Below are positions 33,628-45,064 of a DNA stretch of 64,000 nucleotides, in pieces (positions within the stretch are counted from its first letter, which is position 1; every line of letters starts with the position of its first letter). Below the pieces are notes generated by a model that had not been told where the DNA came from, searched no databases, and saw only the letters and a list, made by a program, of their open reading frames with translations. Source of the stretch: Verpa conica (taxonomy: Eukaryota > Ascomycota > Pezizomycetes > Pezizales > Morchellaceae); assembly GCA_033030425.1 (NCBI GenBank), contig JAUFSD010000003.1, positions 1,922,001 through 1,986,000 on the forward strand, read 5' to 3'. The translations under genes and the position numbers were made by a program.

Positions 33628-36600
33628 TTATGTGGCAGCTACTTCCTCTGTCTCCTTCACTTCCACTTTTTCCTTCTCCACCTTCTCCACTGTTTCATCC
33701 TTCTTCTCTTCCACCTTCACATCTCCTACTATTTCCTCTATCTCCTTCTTCTTCTCCTCGCCTTTCTCTTCTTTCTTCTCCTTCTTCTCCTTCTCCTCCT
33801 TCTCCTCCTTCTTATCCTTATCCTTCTTCTCCTTCTTGTCCTTTATCTCCCCACCGTCCTTCTTATCCTTGTCCTTCTTGTCCTTCATGTCCTTTCCCTT
33901 CCCATCGTCCTTCTTGTCCTTTCCCTTCTTGTCTTTTTCCTTCTTATCCTTTACCTTCCCATCGTCCTTCTTGTCCTTTTCCTTCTTATCCTTCCCCTTC
34001 TTGCTCTTCTTCTTCTTATCCTTCTTATCCTTCACTTTTTCTGCCTCATCATCTGCCTCACTTTTATCCTCCTCTTCCTTGTCCTTTTTCTCCTTACCCT
34101 TACCCTTCTTATCCTTCTTGGCCTTCTTCTTCTTCTTATCCTTTACCTTGTCTGCCTCGTCAGCTGACTCCTCCGTTTCCTGTGTTGCGTCTCGAGCGGT
34201 ATCATCAAGGTCGAGGGCATCTACACTCTCAGCGTGGACAATGGTTATAGTCGCACCCTTATCTTGCGAGTAAATACGAAGACCAATACAAGCAATGGGA
34301 TCCCAGGCGTCTCCATCCTCTCCTGGGACATCGGGAGTTGCCTCAGCAGGAGCTGGGTCTGGAGTAGCCTTTTCATCTTCACCTTCAGATGAAGAACCAG
34401 ACGAGGAATCGGATCCTGATGAAGAGCTTGATGAAGAAGATGATGAACCTGATGACGAACTTGATGATGAACCTGATGAAGAAGATGATGACCCCGACGA
34501 TGATGAGGATGATGACGAGGATGAGGATGAAGAGGATGAGGATGAGGATGATTCAGAGCCGGATTCAGAGCCGGATCCCTCCTTCTTCTCCTTCTTCTCC
34601 TTCTTGTCTTTCTTCTCCTTCTTTTCTTTCTTCTCTTTCTTCTCTTTAGTGCCATCCTCATCATCCTCATCATCCTTCTTCTCCTTCTTAGCTTTCTTGT
34701 CCTTTTTCTCTTTCTTATCTTTCTTTTCCTTTTTCTTCTCAGCATCACCTTCATCCTTTTGCTCCTCATCCTTCTTCTTCTCCTCTTCCTTCTCCTTTTT
34801 TACCTCCTTGTCATCCTTCTTTTCAACCTTTTCCTTAATATCTTCCTTAACATCCTCCTTATCTTTGCCCTTTGGTTCACCATGATGCCCACCTGTACCC
34901 AATTTCCCAGTAGTCCTGCTTGGTTGTAGGCCGCGGCGCCCTAGCCGGAAGGAAGCTTTTGTCTTCCCCTGCCCTTGGCCATGCCCAGCCCCAACACCAG
35001 CCCCACCCTCAGCATCAGAGGATGGGTCCTCCTTTACAACTGTCTTCCTAGCCTTTTGGGATGCTTCGGCTGCTTCGATCTCCTTTTTGTCTCGGGGGTC
35101 CACTGTGGCTTTCGCATGAGCCAAATCATATGACATCCCAATCTGTAAGAACTTCGTTCTTCTAGTTTTGCAAGTCTCCTTGATCACCTCCTCAGTGGTT
35201 TTTCGGCCTTCGACCTTATCGGCAGTGACCATGAACAGGATTGTGTATTTTCCTGGTTCAAGCTCTAGTTCCGCGTTGACACTTCTAGTCATACCTATAT
35301 TTGGCCGAGAACGAGTGATGTATTCTTTCTGTCCTTTCTTATGAACTCTAAAGTGGATGGTAAAGTTGTATTGACCTTGTAGACCTCTGAAATAACGATA
35401 ATCGAGCTACTCAGCCCATTAGTAGGGAAATCTTGAAGGAGTAGTACATATGCTAAGGATACTATACCTGAGAAAGAACAAAAACGACCGGCCCTTTCTT
35501 GGTAATGTTTGCCTCAAATCTTGTGGCACTATATATTTGGGCCCAAGGGACTGGGACTTTTACCCAGCTGGACGTCACTGTCCAAGATGTATCAAACAGC
35601 CGTGTTTGGAAGACATGGTCAAACTTATGGAGGAAATCCTTGTCTATGCGCATAGCCATGTTAACAGTTGAACGGTAAATTGAGTTGGAGTAAATCCTTA
35701 CAAGACATCCAAAAAGCACCATCATCTCCAAAACGGTGATCTAGAAGTGTCATCCACTCCGCAGTCCACTCTTTTGATCCATCACTCCATGGTCCTGTCC
35801 ACTCGGAACACCCCCATGGATTTCTAATCACCATGTCAGCATATTCCCTAGTCCTCTAATGTGTATGAAAATAAAGGCGGGGTTTCTCTTGTAATACCTA
35901 ACAAGTACCAATCGCTCCCCTTTGACTTCTACGGCTTTGAGAACCGAGTAAGCATGTCCTGCAAAGATACCCGATCGGTCTACTGAGCCCAACAATCCCG
36001 CAGCAAACAAGAAATCCTTATTTGCAAGTGTTAGTTCATGCTTCCAAAACCGATCGCGATCCAAAAGATCACATGTATCGAATTCGCTTGTCACACCGCC
36101 TGTTAAATCCTCAAGGGCCTCACTAGTAGCCAATATTCAGTACAAAAAACCCAAATACACTTGCCTAAGATAAGGAGACATACCCAGACCATCCACCCTC
36201 TATCGAACCGTAGTCTCCGTGGGCTTTTGCATAGGCCTTCTCTAGCAGTGGTAGCCAGGTCTCGTTGGGATCCTTGCAACTGGCATAGGCCAACGCCTTA
36301 GAACCCTTCGTGTAAAGCCTATGATAATCTTCCTCTTTACCACTCCACGTCATTTGGGTATAATCATCGGCATTCTGGAACTCTGGTCTGTCGATATAGA
36401 GCTGGTCATCAACGATTGTCGAAATCCAATCACCATCTAATCAAGTACTATTAGAATACTAATTGAAGAGGAATTAATCCAGCGAATCATGGTCAAAATA
36501 CATACCGCGCATGAAGATAAACCCATAGATACCAACAGTTTCATCTCGGGCAACACAAATCTTCTCGATGAGACCTGGCATATTGCTGATAGTGGCAACT

Positions 36601-37126
36601 GCAGCTATAAACCAGCAATCGCCAGTCTAAGGGCGGTTAGTCACTCATCACTATAACTGCATTGTACTGAGGCCTTACTGCTCCCTGTTCGATATCACCT
36701 GGGCTAACACCGTCTTTGAAGAACTTTGGGTCATCAAAAATATCCTATATTTTGGACCATTGTATTAGTGAGGTAGCTCTCACGAAGTTCGAAGAGGGCT
36801 ATTTTCCATACCTCTACCCTCAAAACCCCGGCAGGCTCAAGGGACGTTGTATGCTCATCCATCAAACCATCGAGACAGTACCGGCCGTCCCATCTCAGGT
36901 CAAAGTGGAGATCTCGGTACTTCCTGTTTGCAGTACGGCACTCTTTAGCAATCTTCTCGACTTTCTTTCTACAATTTTCGATAGCTTCCTCCAGGCTACG
37001 TGTTGCAACCACGGACTTGGATTTCCCATGAGGTACCGCTGCTGCTGTAGCATCTGCAAGCTTGTTGTTTGGGAGCAGTGTTTTTGCAGCAGCCTCCTCG
37101 ACCACCGATTTCTTCTTATCTGGCAT
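33628..37126 (-). CDS. Calpain-family cysteine protease with giant Lys/Glu/Ser tail
   Basis: Eight exons (37126-36812, 36744-36679, 36626-36506, 36436-36184, 36122-35898, 35823-35702, 35643-35468, 35406-33628) give 1,018 residues. The catalytic triad is visible: Cys131 (TGDCWFIAA), His308 (AGHAYSVLK) and Asn328 (NPWG). These lie in a papain-like core (about 95-400), followed by a calpain beta-sandwich region (about 400-560, with FTIHFRVHKKG and YTILFMVTAD). From about 560 to the end the chain is low complexity: Lys-Glu-Lys-Lys-Asp repeats, a Ser/Gly-rich block, a short non-repetitive island (CIGLRIYSQDKGATITIV) and more Lys/Asp/Glu. The family makes limited cuts in intracellular proteins, often calcium-regulated. 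It has no signal peptide or membrane segment. The tail resembles nucleolar or chaperone-type charged tails; its role is unknown. Confidence 0.9.
33650..34860 (-). repeat. Low-complexity polypurine coding tract (Lys/Glu/Asp and Ser repeats)
   Basis: The coding strand is almost pure AAG/GAG/GAC codons in two blocks (about 33650-34150 and 34570-34860) split by a Ser-rich block (about 34380-34560, AGT/TCA/TCG codons). The opposite strand is an unbroken pyrimidine-rich run of CCTTCTT units. Such tracts vary in length between strains and can adopt triplex DNA. Confidence 0.8.
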
Positions 37127-38536
37127 GGTAAAGGGCTAGGGTTAAATAGAGTAAGATAAAGCTAGGTCGCGTAGGTATGGATGTAGTTTTTTTTGAATGT
37201 AATTCCAGGAAACGTATCTTTGTTCCACCTTTGCGGGAAACAGAGGGTTTATATCATATCCACAAATACCCCCCGCCGGCAGTTTCATTCTGGGATGCAC
37301 CAACTCCTGTCACTAAGGCTATTTTCTCAGCCTCAGATGGCCCAAAGATTTGCCATTGACTCACCATAGCAATGGCGCGCACGGGCTTTCCTGCGACTCT
37401 CATATAACTGCATACATACATACATACTGTATCACCAGGAGAACCTACGTTTATGCGTTTCAAGCGCGATAAATACCTGTCTGTTTTCCCTTGTAATCTT
37501 CACTCGTTTCAACCTAGATATTTGTAGCAAAGATCCTCACTAAGAGGGCCATGCTACGGAGTTGATTGGACTCTGGGAAACTTATGTTTGGGGAGTATCC
37601 ACCACATATTTTGTGCCTTTACTGCTTGTGTTCCCAAGACATCTAAGCATCTTGCGTCCTGCATTATGTTGAGAACGGTATTCGGCGTCAGCCCAGGGGA
37701 GATAATCCCTACATTCTACTTGGGAGGTCCCCAAGCTATGGTCACACTACAGCCGTTGTAGGCTGTGTAGGAGTTGGTAAACCGATACGGAGGCAGAGCG
37801 ACAAAATCCTCTCCCAGCACCATTGTTCTCTATTTTGAATTGGGGATATGTATTCCTACATGACGCGTGGGTGGGGAGACCCCGTGTTCCATGCTTGAAA
37901 AGCGGGGTACAGAGGCGGGATAACCCGAAACCCGGTGGGCAGTTAATTGGAGATCATTACTCTATTCAGCCCATACACAGTTATTATATCCTAAGAGCCC
38001 CTGGATACCAGAATGTCTTGGACTGTAAATTTACACGAGGCCCAATTAATCGCATGCATAAGATGCAGTGTCAGAGGAGAGGTAATCACGGTTATGTTAC
38101 ACCAGTCTGGTGAGATATTTGTGGCGTTGATTACAAAATAAACATAGTCTTGGCAACGAGCCACACTTGAAACCCCGCATCTCCCCTGCAAACCACTCAA
38201 CTCTAATCCCACCTTTAACCGGAAAGATTTCCCCTTTAGAAGTTTTGTGGCGTTTATACCCTATGGAGCCCTGCTTATAATTCCCTCAGCCGTTGTGCTC
38301 GAATCGTACCTGCGCCATTCGTCGGGTACACGCTCCAGGATGTTGCCTGAGGCACTACCTGAATGAGGCCTGCCTCTGTCGATCACATTTCTTTGATTCA
38401 TGTAACATCACTCGATTTGTTCCCACTACAGCGATATTGAATAAATGAATTAATCATAAGTACATGGACACTACAACGATATTCTTCAGATTCTGAACTA
38501 TAAATACTTAGATAATGTACATAAGTAGCATTAGAT
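37127..38536. other. Intergenic upstream of calpain
   Basis: An AACCCTAG-type motif lies just 7-20 bases upstream of the calpain start (37127-37145 region). A microsatellite of CATA units occurs at 37410-37426. A plus-strand frame at 37823-38113 shows no start context or homology. No gene is called. Confidence 0.5.
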
Positions 38537-40700
38537 TTAACTCCTTCCTTTGAAACATGCTAGCCACTTCGTCAGCGCGCTGTAGAAAAGTCCCCGGGCA
38601 TTTGCTCCATCTGGCCAAGTTGTTCTAAGGTCAAAGCAATGCTCCGCGTCCTTCAACAAGTATCCAAATACTGTGTTGGAAGCAGTCGACACATTACACT
38701 CGGGGATCTCTTGTGTTAGAGAAATCCCTTTAGGGGCAAATGACTCGGCTGACAAGAGCGATAGTGTTCTCCAAGGGTCGTATTGGCCACCTAAGTAATC
38801 AAAGTTAGTGTCTCCAATCAGACTTATATAGAAGGCTACTAGGGTAAAATTACCTGTAAAGAATACATTTGAAGGTCGCATATTCCAGCCTCCGTACTCT
38901 CGGTTCATCTTCTCAACCTGAGGTTTCATTGCGAGTAGTCCTGAAGAAAGACCAGTTGGGAATTGGCGGTAGCAGATATCTTGTTGATGTTGAAGACTAT
39001 TGTACTTTGAAACAATTTGACTTGGTCCGAGATTAGCGGATTGGAAGTAACCTGTTACCGATATCTATTAGTACTTTTTTTTTTATATATATAAAATATT
39101 AAAGATAACCTACCCCACTCATTACAGTACTGCCAAGTCCATGAAACCGCTGCCGGGTCAGGGAATGGATCATCAAATCGGCACTCGGTGGTCCCAACCG
39201 AGCTGTTGCCATAATGACCTTCGCAGTTTGTGGGTGTGTAATAATTAACCTGTCTAGTTGTTAGAGACACCCATCTCGTAAATAAAACAACAAAACTCAC
39301 CACATCGGCAAACTGCGGCCAGGTTGCCCAGCGATCCACAACCCACTTAGCACCTTTCTTCTTTCCCCATCCCTCAGCTCCAGACACCTTCCCCGTTGTC
39401 GGGTCAGTCGCAATCCAATCACAGAAACTCCTCAAAGGGCCTATACAAAAAAAAAAAAATACGAATTAGTTATGTAAAGAGTTTTTCTAGGATGATTATT
39501 CCACAAACCTGGAGCACCCTCCACCCCATAGCTCTGCCAAGAGTAGAATATATAAGTTAGAACATCCGCAAGACCCTCATTCGAATTCTTCTCCGCCCCT
39601 CTACCTAGGAGGTATTTCTTGATAGCGGCAGACGAAATCGGGTTTGCCATCTGCTTATCGATGTACTGGATCGCGGCGTTGATATCCTTTGTGCAGTTAC
39701 CGAAGCCGAGGCCATTGAGTCCTCTATAGACCTGCTCAAAGTAGATTGACATGTCGATCTGAGCCTGTACTGGCGCAGAGGATGCGTACGATGCAGTGAT
39801 TGTCTCAGGGTATTTTTCTCTGACAAAGGCGGCCCTCATTCCGGGGTAACTTCCACCAATGAAGACCCAGGGAGAGGAGGCGGGGGTCAGGTCAATGTCT
39901 GGGAAGTTGGGGCGGGAGAAGTTGTTGGCGAATGCCTAATTGTTTATTATTAGCTAGGGCCGCAGGATCACTCCTGGAATAGAGATAAGAGGTGGGTTAC
40001 CGGAACGTCGGCAAGTGCCTGGGCAGTATTTAGCCATTGCATTTGCTCTGGTGGCGTATCGAGGGAGATGTTGAATGGTGTGGATTTTCCATAATACCTA
40101 GGGTGTAGAGTTAGCGCCTACAATGCATAAGATCTGAGGCGGGGGGTGTTTAGAGCGGGATTACCTATGTTCCCACATAATTGCCATGCCATTGAACTTA
40201 CTGACAATCTCCCGGAAGAAGGAAGCATTGTTTACAAGACGTGCTTGAACCCCCGGTTCGGCATCTCCTTCACCAACGTCGTAAACTATACATTACCACA
40301 TTTGTTAGTATGGTCATACTATTTTTTTTACATATATTTGCAAACTGAGGTACTCACTAAATATTGGGCTTCCCGGCTTATAAAACTCCTCCAGAACCCA
40401 GTATCGATTCTCGAATGTTGTAGAATTCTTGCCAAAGTGATCCAATGGAAGCTGATACAGGAAGCAAAAAATCAATTCCTATTTCTACGGCTCAATAATA
40501 TGAAGAAGGATTAAATAGCATACCGTCACAGTCTCAGGGTATACCACAGTTTCTGCCGTAGAAATTGAAGCTACAGATGAATCGTCTGCTCCAATCTCAG
40601 ATTCCGCCTCAAGCCGCTGCTTATGGTGGAAAAACGCTGGGTGCAAAGCAGCTTGCGCTGTATGCAGGACCGAGAACCCGATTGCGAAGAGCTTCAACAT
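38537..40700 (-). CDS. Secreted S28-family serine peptidase (prolyl carboxypeptidase-like)
   Basis: Nine exons (40700-40524, 40451-40358, 40285-40165, 40097-40001, 39935-39509, 39440-39301, 39249-39114, 39051-38854, 38790-38537) give 547 residues. The signal peptide covers residues 1-18 (LFAIGFSVLHTAQA). S28 signatures are DHFG near residue 64, WEHRYYGKS, the nucleophile GGSYPG (Ser192), the aspartate in GGQYDPWR (Asp468) and His514 in AEHCFDL, plus paired cysteines of the cap domain. These peptidases cut after proline at acidic pH, as carboxy- or endopeptidases. Together with the DPP IV gene 6 kb away this gives two proline-directed extracellular enzymes. The introns are 50-70 nt with standard signals. 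A short poly-A run sits just upstream of the start. Confidence 0.92.
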
Positions 40701-42627
40701 TATGAGATTCCCGCCAAAAAAAAAAAAAAAAAATCACACTGTACTGGCTTAGAACACAAAGCCGAGGATGCAGCTTAGGGAAACCATAAGATGGGGAGGG
40801 GACATATCCGTAATTTAAACTGCCCCTCATCCCCTTATCCCCTCTCAGTTGCTCAAGGAGATAGGCAAGACCCGAAGAACTACGAAGCTGAAATCCCCAC
40901 CTAAAAACCTTTGCTATCCATACACTCCGCAATCTCTTCCCAACGGCGATCGCTTATGTGCGACATCCCTACTTTGTACTGCGGGGCCAAGTGAGTGGTC
41001 ACGGAGGAAAATGCTTATTTCGGCCAAGGACTTTAATATTAACGTTGGGGGAAGGAGGTAGCAACCGTACCAAATCATGTTGACACAAAGTCATTTCCAA
41101 CCGCAGCTGGCCGAAGTAATTGGACGCCAGCAATCGCGCGGAATATCCGTTCCGTGCTTCGGAGCTTCCAGAAATAGCCTGGTTCCTGGATACCGAATCT
41201 CCAAAATCATTCATGCGCCTTCCGTTCTGGTGAGGGGTGCTAGTTGTGTTTACGCGTGTACTCGCTTGTAAGTCGTCGAAATTATTATTACCCCGGGCGT
41301 TTGTGAATATTAGCACTTGAGTGTTGTCAGGTATGAGTAGTACAGTAATAGTTTCTACGTACGTACTCTATAATTACATTCTGTTTTCTACTCTGTTCCT
41401 AGATTTAGAGAGAGAGAGACCTCTAAAGTATTCTTTTCCGTTTTCTAGTCTCCCTTCGGTCGCATCTTTCTTTAAACTGAAACAGTCGCTTGCACTGCCT
41501 GGAAAGAGAATAACACATTCCTTTGGTTACAATCACAAGCAAAAATGGCTACTGACTTCCATAAAGGTTCGGAAGGAACATTTCCATTTCAGTGGCGATA
41601 AAATTGAGTACTTATTGTCGTATGTTAACCTCGAAGGTAAAGGTTTATTTTTAAAACTTCCTTGGTGCCTCACCACAACCAGTGCGCCCCATCGTTTTAT
41701 TAATATCATTTTTCTTCACACATTACCAGCGAGAGTTTTAATTCACTAGACATGTTCACCAATGGTACATACTTTAGGTGCCCTCCCTCGTCAACGAGTG
41801 TTTTCATATTCTTGATATATTTCGAACTTACTACCCGTCTACGAGTATCATTTTTTCCGACCACGTCCGAGTGGGAGGAAGGAAATAAATAGGTACAACG
41901 AAAAAAAAAACCCCCCTGGCCCAACACAAACCCCAGTATATCTAAACATACTTATCTAAGACCTGAGAAAATATTTCATAAAGTCCTTAGCACTCTGAGT
42001 CTATCTATGAACTATTATCAATCGATATGCTCTCCAATAGCGTATCTGACCAGCTCCACGTCCTTTGGAACGAATTTACACTAGAAATTCCCATTTTAGG
42101 CAATATAGGGTACTAAGTAGTGATGAAATACTACTACAGTAGGCCCCATCACCAAGAGACAGAACAGCTTCCGGCGAGAGTTAGTGTCAATAATAATCAT
42201 AGAATCATTGTGTGAAATTATTTACTGAGTGCTTGAGATACTCCTAGGTATCAACTGTACGTAGATCTCGGCGCTTGGCAGCAGCTTGGAAAATCTGGTG
42301 AAATTCCAGTTTAATTATATGTACAATTTAATTCATCTATGCCTGTACACCTCCACATGACCTTGAAGTGTACCCATAAGTAATGCGTTCTGATCTGAGA
42401 ATTAGTAACTATAAACATTATAAAACATTAGAGGGGAGTCACCTATAACACCCCGTATATTATAGCTATTTTATAATTTCAGCAAGAGTCTCTCCAATCG
42501 CTAGATTTCTAAGTTAACCAAGAACAAGATGGGCGAGGAGGTAGTAGAAATACTTTTATTCTTGTATAGAAGACGATTTTGGTTGAACTTCAAAGCCTAG
42601 ACAGCTCTTGCTTTGAAGAATTCATTA

Positions 42628-42744
42628 CAGTACACTCTCCCTATAAGAATACTGTCTATAAGAATAACCACTCTATAAGAATATTCATCTTATAAGGGTA
42701 CTGAGGTTCGGTCCCAAGCGTATTCTTATAGGGAGAGTCTACTG
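42628..42744 (+). mobile_element. MITE, pogo/Fot-like, copy 1
   Basis: A 117-bp element has 25-bp terminal inverted repeats with one mismatch (each begins CAGTA, then ACTCTCCCTATAAGAATAC) and is flanked by TA (42626-42627; 42745-42746). The inside repeats the unit CTATAAGAATA several times, as expected of transposase-binding sites. It has no coding capacity. CAGT-type ends plus TA duplication fit a non-autonomous pogo/Fot or mariner element. Confidence 0.75.
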
Positions 42745-42923
42745 TACCTGCGTATAGAGCTTAGCTAAAAGTCTCACAGACTAGGGAAAACAGAATCTTA
42801 CAATACAGCACTTCCTAGAGTAGAATTGGTAGCCGTAGCGGGTATTTAGGGAGGCGTAGATAGTGGTAGGGAGATAGTGATGAGGCAGACCATGGTGAGA
42901 ATGGTTTGACGGGAGTTGCTGTG

Positions 42924-43079
42924 GGGTGGACTCTCCTTATAAGAATATGCTTCGGACCGGAACTCAGTACTCTTATAAGGCAAATATTCTTATAAATAAT
43001 AGTGGAGACCTGGCCTGATCTAGTTGGGACCGGGAGTACTTAGTCTTATAGAGCGGATCTTATAGGGGGGAGTGTAGTG
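42924..43079 (-). mobile_element. MITE, same family, inverted decayed copy 2
   Basis: Reading the minus strand, the order of copy 1 is repeated: an ACACTC-CCC-CTATAAG end, CTATAAG units, a GTACTGAG block with TTCCGGTCC and AAGC, then ATTCTTATAAGGAGAGTCC. About 38 extra bases lie in the middle (42995-43035 region) and the ends are eroded. It is an older copy in opposite orientation, 180 bp from copy 1. Confidence 0.6.
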
Positions 43080-43260
43080 CATGACGAGTATCCAAATAGC
43101 TACTCTACCATCATAGGGTAGAAGTTAGTGTTCATCTTGGGGCGGTTGTGAAACTATAGAACCCCCTAGGCTAGGTTGGGGGCCTAATTTTGAACCCTGG
43201 GGACCAACACCCTATGACATGCACTAAGCATATATGAATTGAGCTTAAAAGGCGACTCTA

Positions 43261-43434
43261 GGAGCAGTACTAGAAAATCTCGAGAACTCAGGCAGTAAAA
43301 AAGAGAAGCTAGCAGAAGTACTGCCGCTTATTTAGGAGACTATTCTTGAGGAGTTCTTTGAAAAGCTATGGAAGTCTATGTCTAGGCGCGTAGAGGCAGT
43401 AATTAATACTAAGAGGTAGTATACTAAATATTAG
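43261..43434 (+). pseudogene. Relic of Tc1 transposase C-terminus
   Basis: The plus-strand frame from 43261 aligns with the last ~57 residues of the intact transposase at 12008-13162. Shared words are VLPL, then EEFFEKLWKSM, a RV-AVI stretch and a final YTKY followed by a stop. Two internal stops interrupt it (TAG at about 43334 and 43417); the latter replaces the Trp codon of the intact copy, a G-to-A change as made by RIP. No inverted repeats of the element remain recognisable nearby. Confidence 0.8.
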
Positions 43435-45064
43435 TCCTTTTTCTTCAGTCTAAAAACTTCTAGTAGGATCTCTAAGTGTCTGTAGTTTTAAGTAGAAGTA
43501 GCTAGCTTGACCCTTGCGTAATTGGGTTCTCTTTATCGAAGCCTTTTTATAGTAGAGCTAGAGGTGCTGACTAAGCAAATCACGAAGACTTCTAGATGGG
43601 ACTATAGGCTCCTAAAAACGCTGTGAATATACTCGTGCATTTTATACATACATCAAGCCGTATACTATTAATATTTCTCCAATGGTTACCTAAAAAGTAC
43701 TAGAAGCCGAGGCCGCTATCGTAAATTCTGGAACTAGCCCGCCTAGGGTTGCTATTAAATAGTCATCATATCTTCCAACCAGCTCTGAGCTACAGCGCCT
43801 CGTAATAAGTCATCGTCCGAATTGAAAACCGCACCAAATATCCCTCAAAACAGCTATATTATAACCACTTTCCCTACTACACTAGGCAAGGGACTCTCTT
43901 GTAATTATGTATAATGGAACTTAACCATATGGAAAATTAATTTCTAGACTCATTTTAAAATACTGCTCATTGTAGTGTGGGCTCTAGGGGGTTCCTGTAG
44001 AGTGGATCTCAAAATCAGCGCCAAGACTTGGGATTTGTATGAGGTCTTGGCATTTTCCGATCAAATTTACAACCTACCCTACTTCTAGCCTACACTACTA
44101 AGCTACTCCTATGTCTCATATATAGAGTTCTTACCTTAAACATAAGGTCTTCATCAGTATATATATCTACTCTGCTAGCACTGTAAATTTTGAATCATAA
44201 ATACCTGCCCTGCAATGGTGTGAAAACACTCAATTTTGGTGTATTTAGGCAATCGGACGATCAGTTTTTACGAGGCGCTATAGTTTTATGTATAGTTTCT
44301 TCTATCATCAGGCTGTCTCCTTTATAGCCCCCGAAAATCCCGGCTGGCGAAGCGGCTATCTTATAGCACGATTCAACAGTGGCCTCCCCTGGTTCTAGAA
44401 TTTCAATTCTGCACGGCCTTGCTAAGTCTCATACACTTTAGTTTGATACCTTAGATGATTGAAAACTAGCGAACAATCTGTTAACTCAAAGAAATACCAT
44501 GGATATATATTAAGATTTTCCAAGTGCCGCTCAAGTCTAACAAAACACCTGGGATAACTATAGCTGGTCACGTGTAGTGCAACCATTACAAGGGGAGGCT
44601 GCCTAATATGCATGCATGCTGGCTTAAGGCAACCCATTTCTTCTAACCCAATGCCGTGTCCTTCTCATAAAAAAGAAATTCCTCTATCCACGATTCAGGC
44701 GAAGCCAAAGGGATTCACAGCCATGAACTCCTCAAGGCACATTACTCCCTTCCAATCCAGTAATATCGATTAGTTCAAACATTGCTGGCAGTTGCACGAG
44801 GATTCGCGCAGTCGGTTCTCTCCACAGAGCTGATTTTTGTTTCTGGCGCCTTCGTGGAACAAGGGGTGGGGAGAATATTAAGAACTATCGCCTCTCCAGG
44901 TTAATGGGTTTTCGCCAGAACTGCGCCTCGTAGGTTCTTTAAAGAGCTACCAGCAATCGCTTTACTACTGCCAGAGCTACAATTACTTATCGGTAACTAA
45001 CACTCCAAGTCTGGTCAAATTCAACCTTTCGTGCGCCCTCGGGTCCCCCCCGTGCTCCTGAAAG

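Larger units (their letters stand above)
40701..45064. other. Gene desert with decayed transposons
   Basis: There is no intact gene in 4.3 kb. TpA-rich, stop-rich DNA surrounds two related short inverted-repeat elements (42628-42744, 42924-43079) and a Tc1 relic (43261-43434), listed separately. A weak inverted repeat (TCATAGGGT about 43106-43114 against ACCCTATGA about 43209-43217) may mark a further short element. The last part (44650-45060) is the promoter of the E3 ligase gene. Confidence 0.6.

Noticed and set aside
33615..34885. Long plus-strand Ser/Phe/Pro-rich and Asp/Glu-rich frames
   Set aside because: They are mirror images of the calpain low-complexity tail on the other strand.
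37823..38113. 96-codon plus-strand frame
   Set aside because: No signal peptide, domain or start context; isolated in AT-rich sequence.
40999..41316. 105-codon minus-strand frame upstream of the S28 gene
   Set aside because: No recognisable feature and not continuous with any splice sites.
43105..43220. Weak inverted repeat TCATAGGGT / ACCCTATGA
   Set aside because: Only nine matching bases and no clear target duplication; too short to call a separate element.
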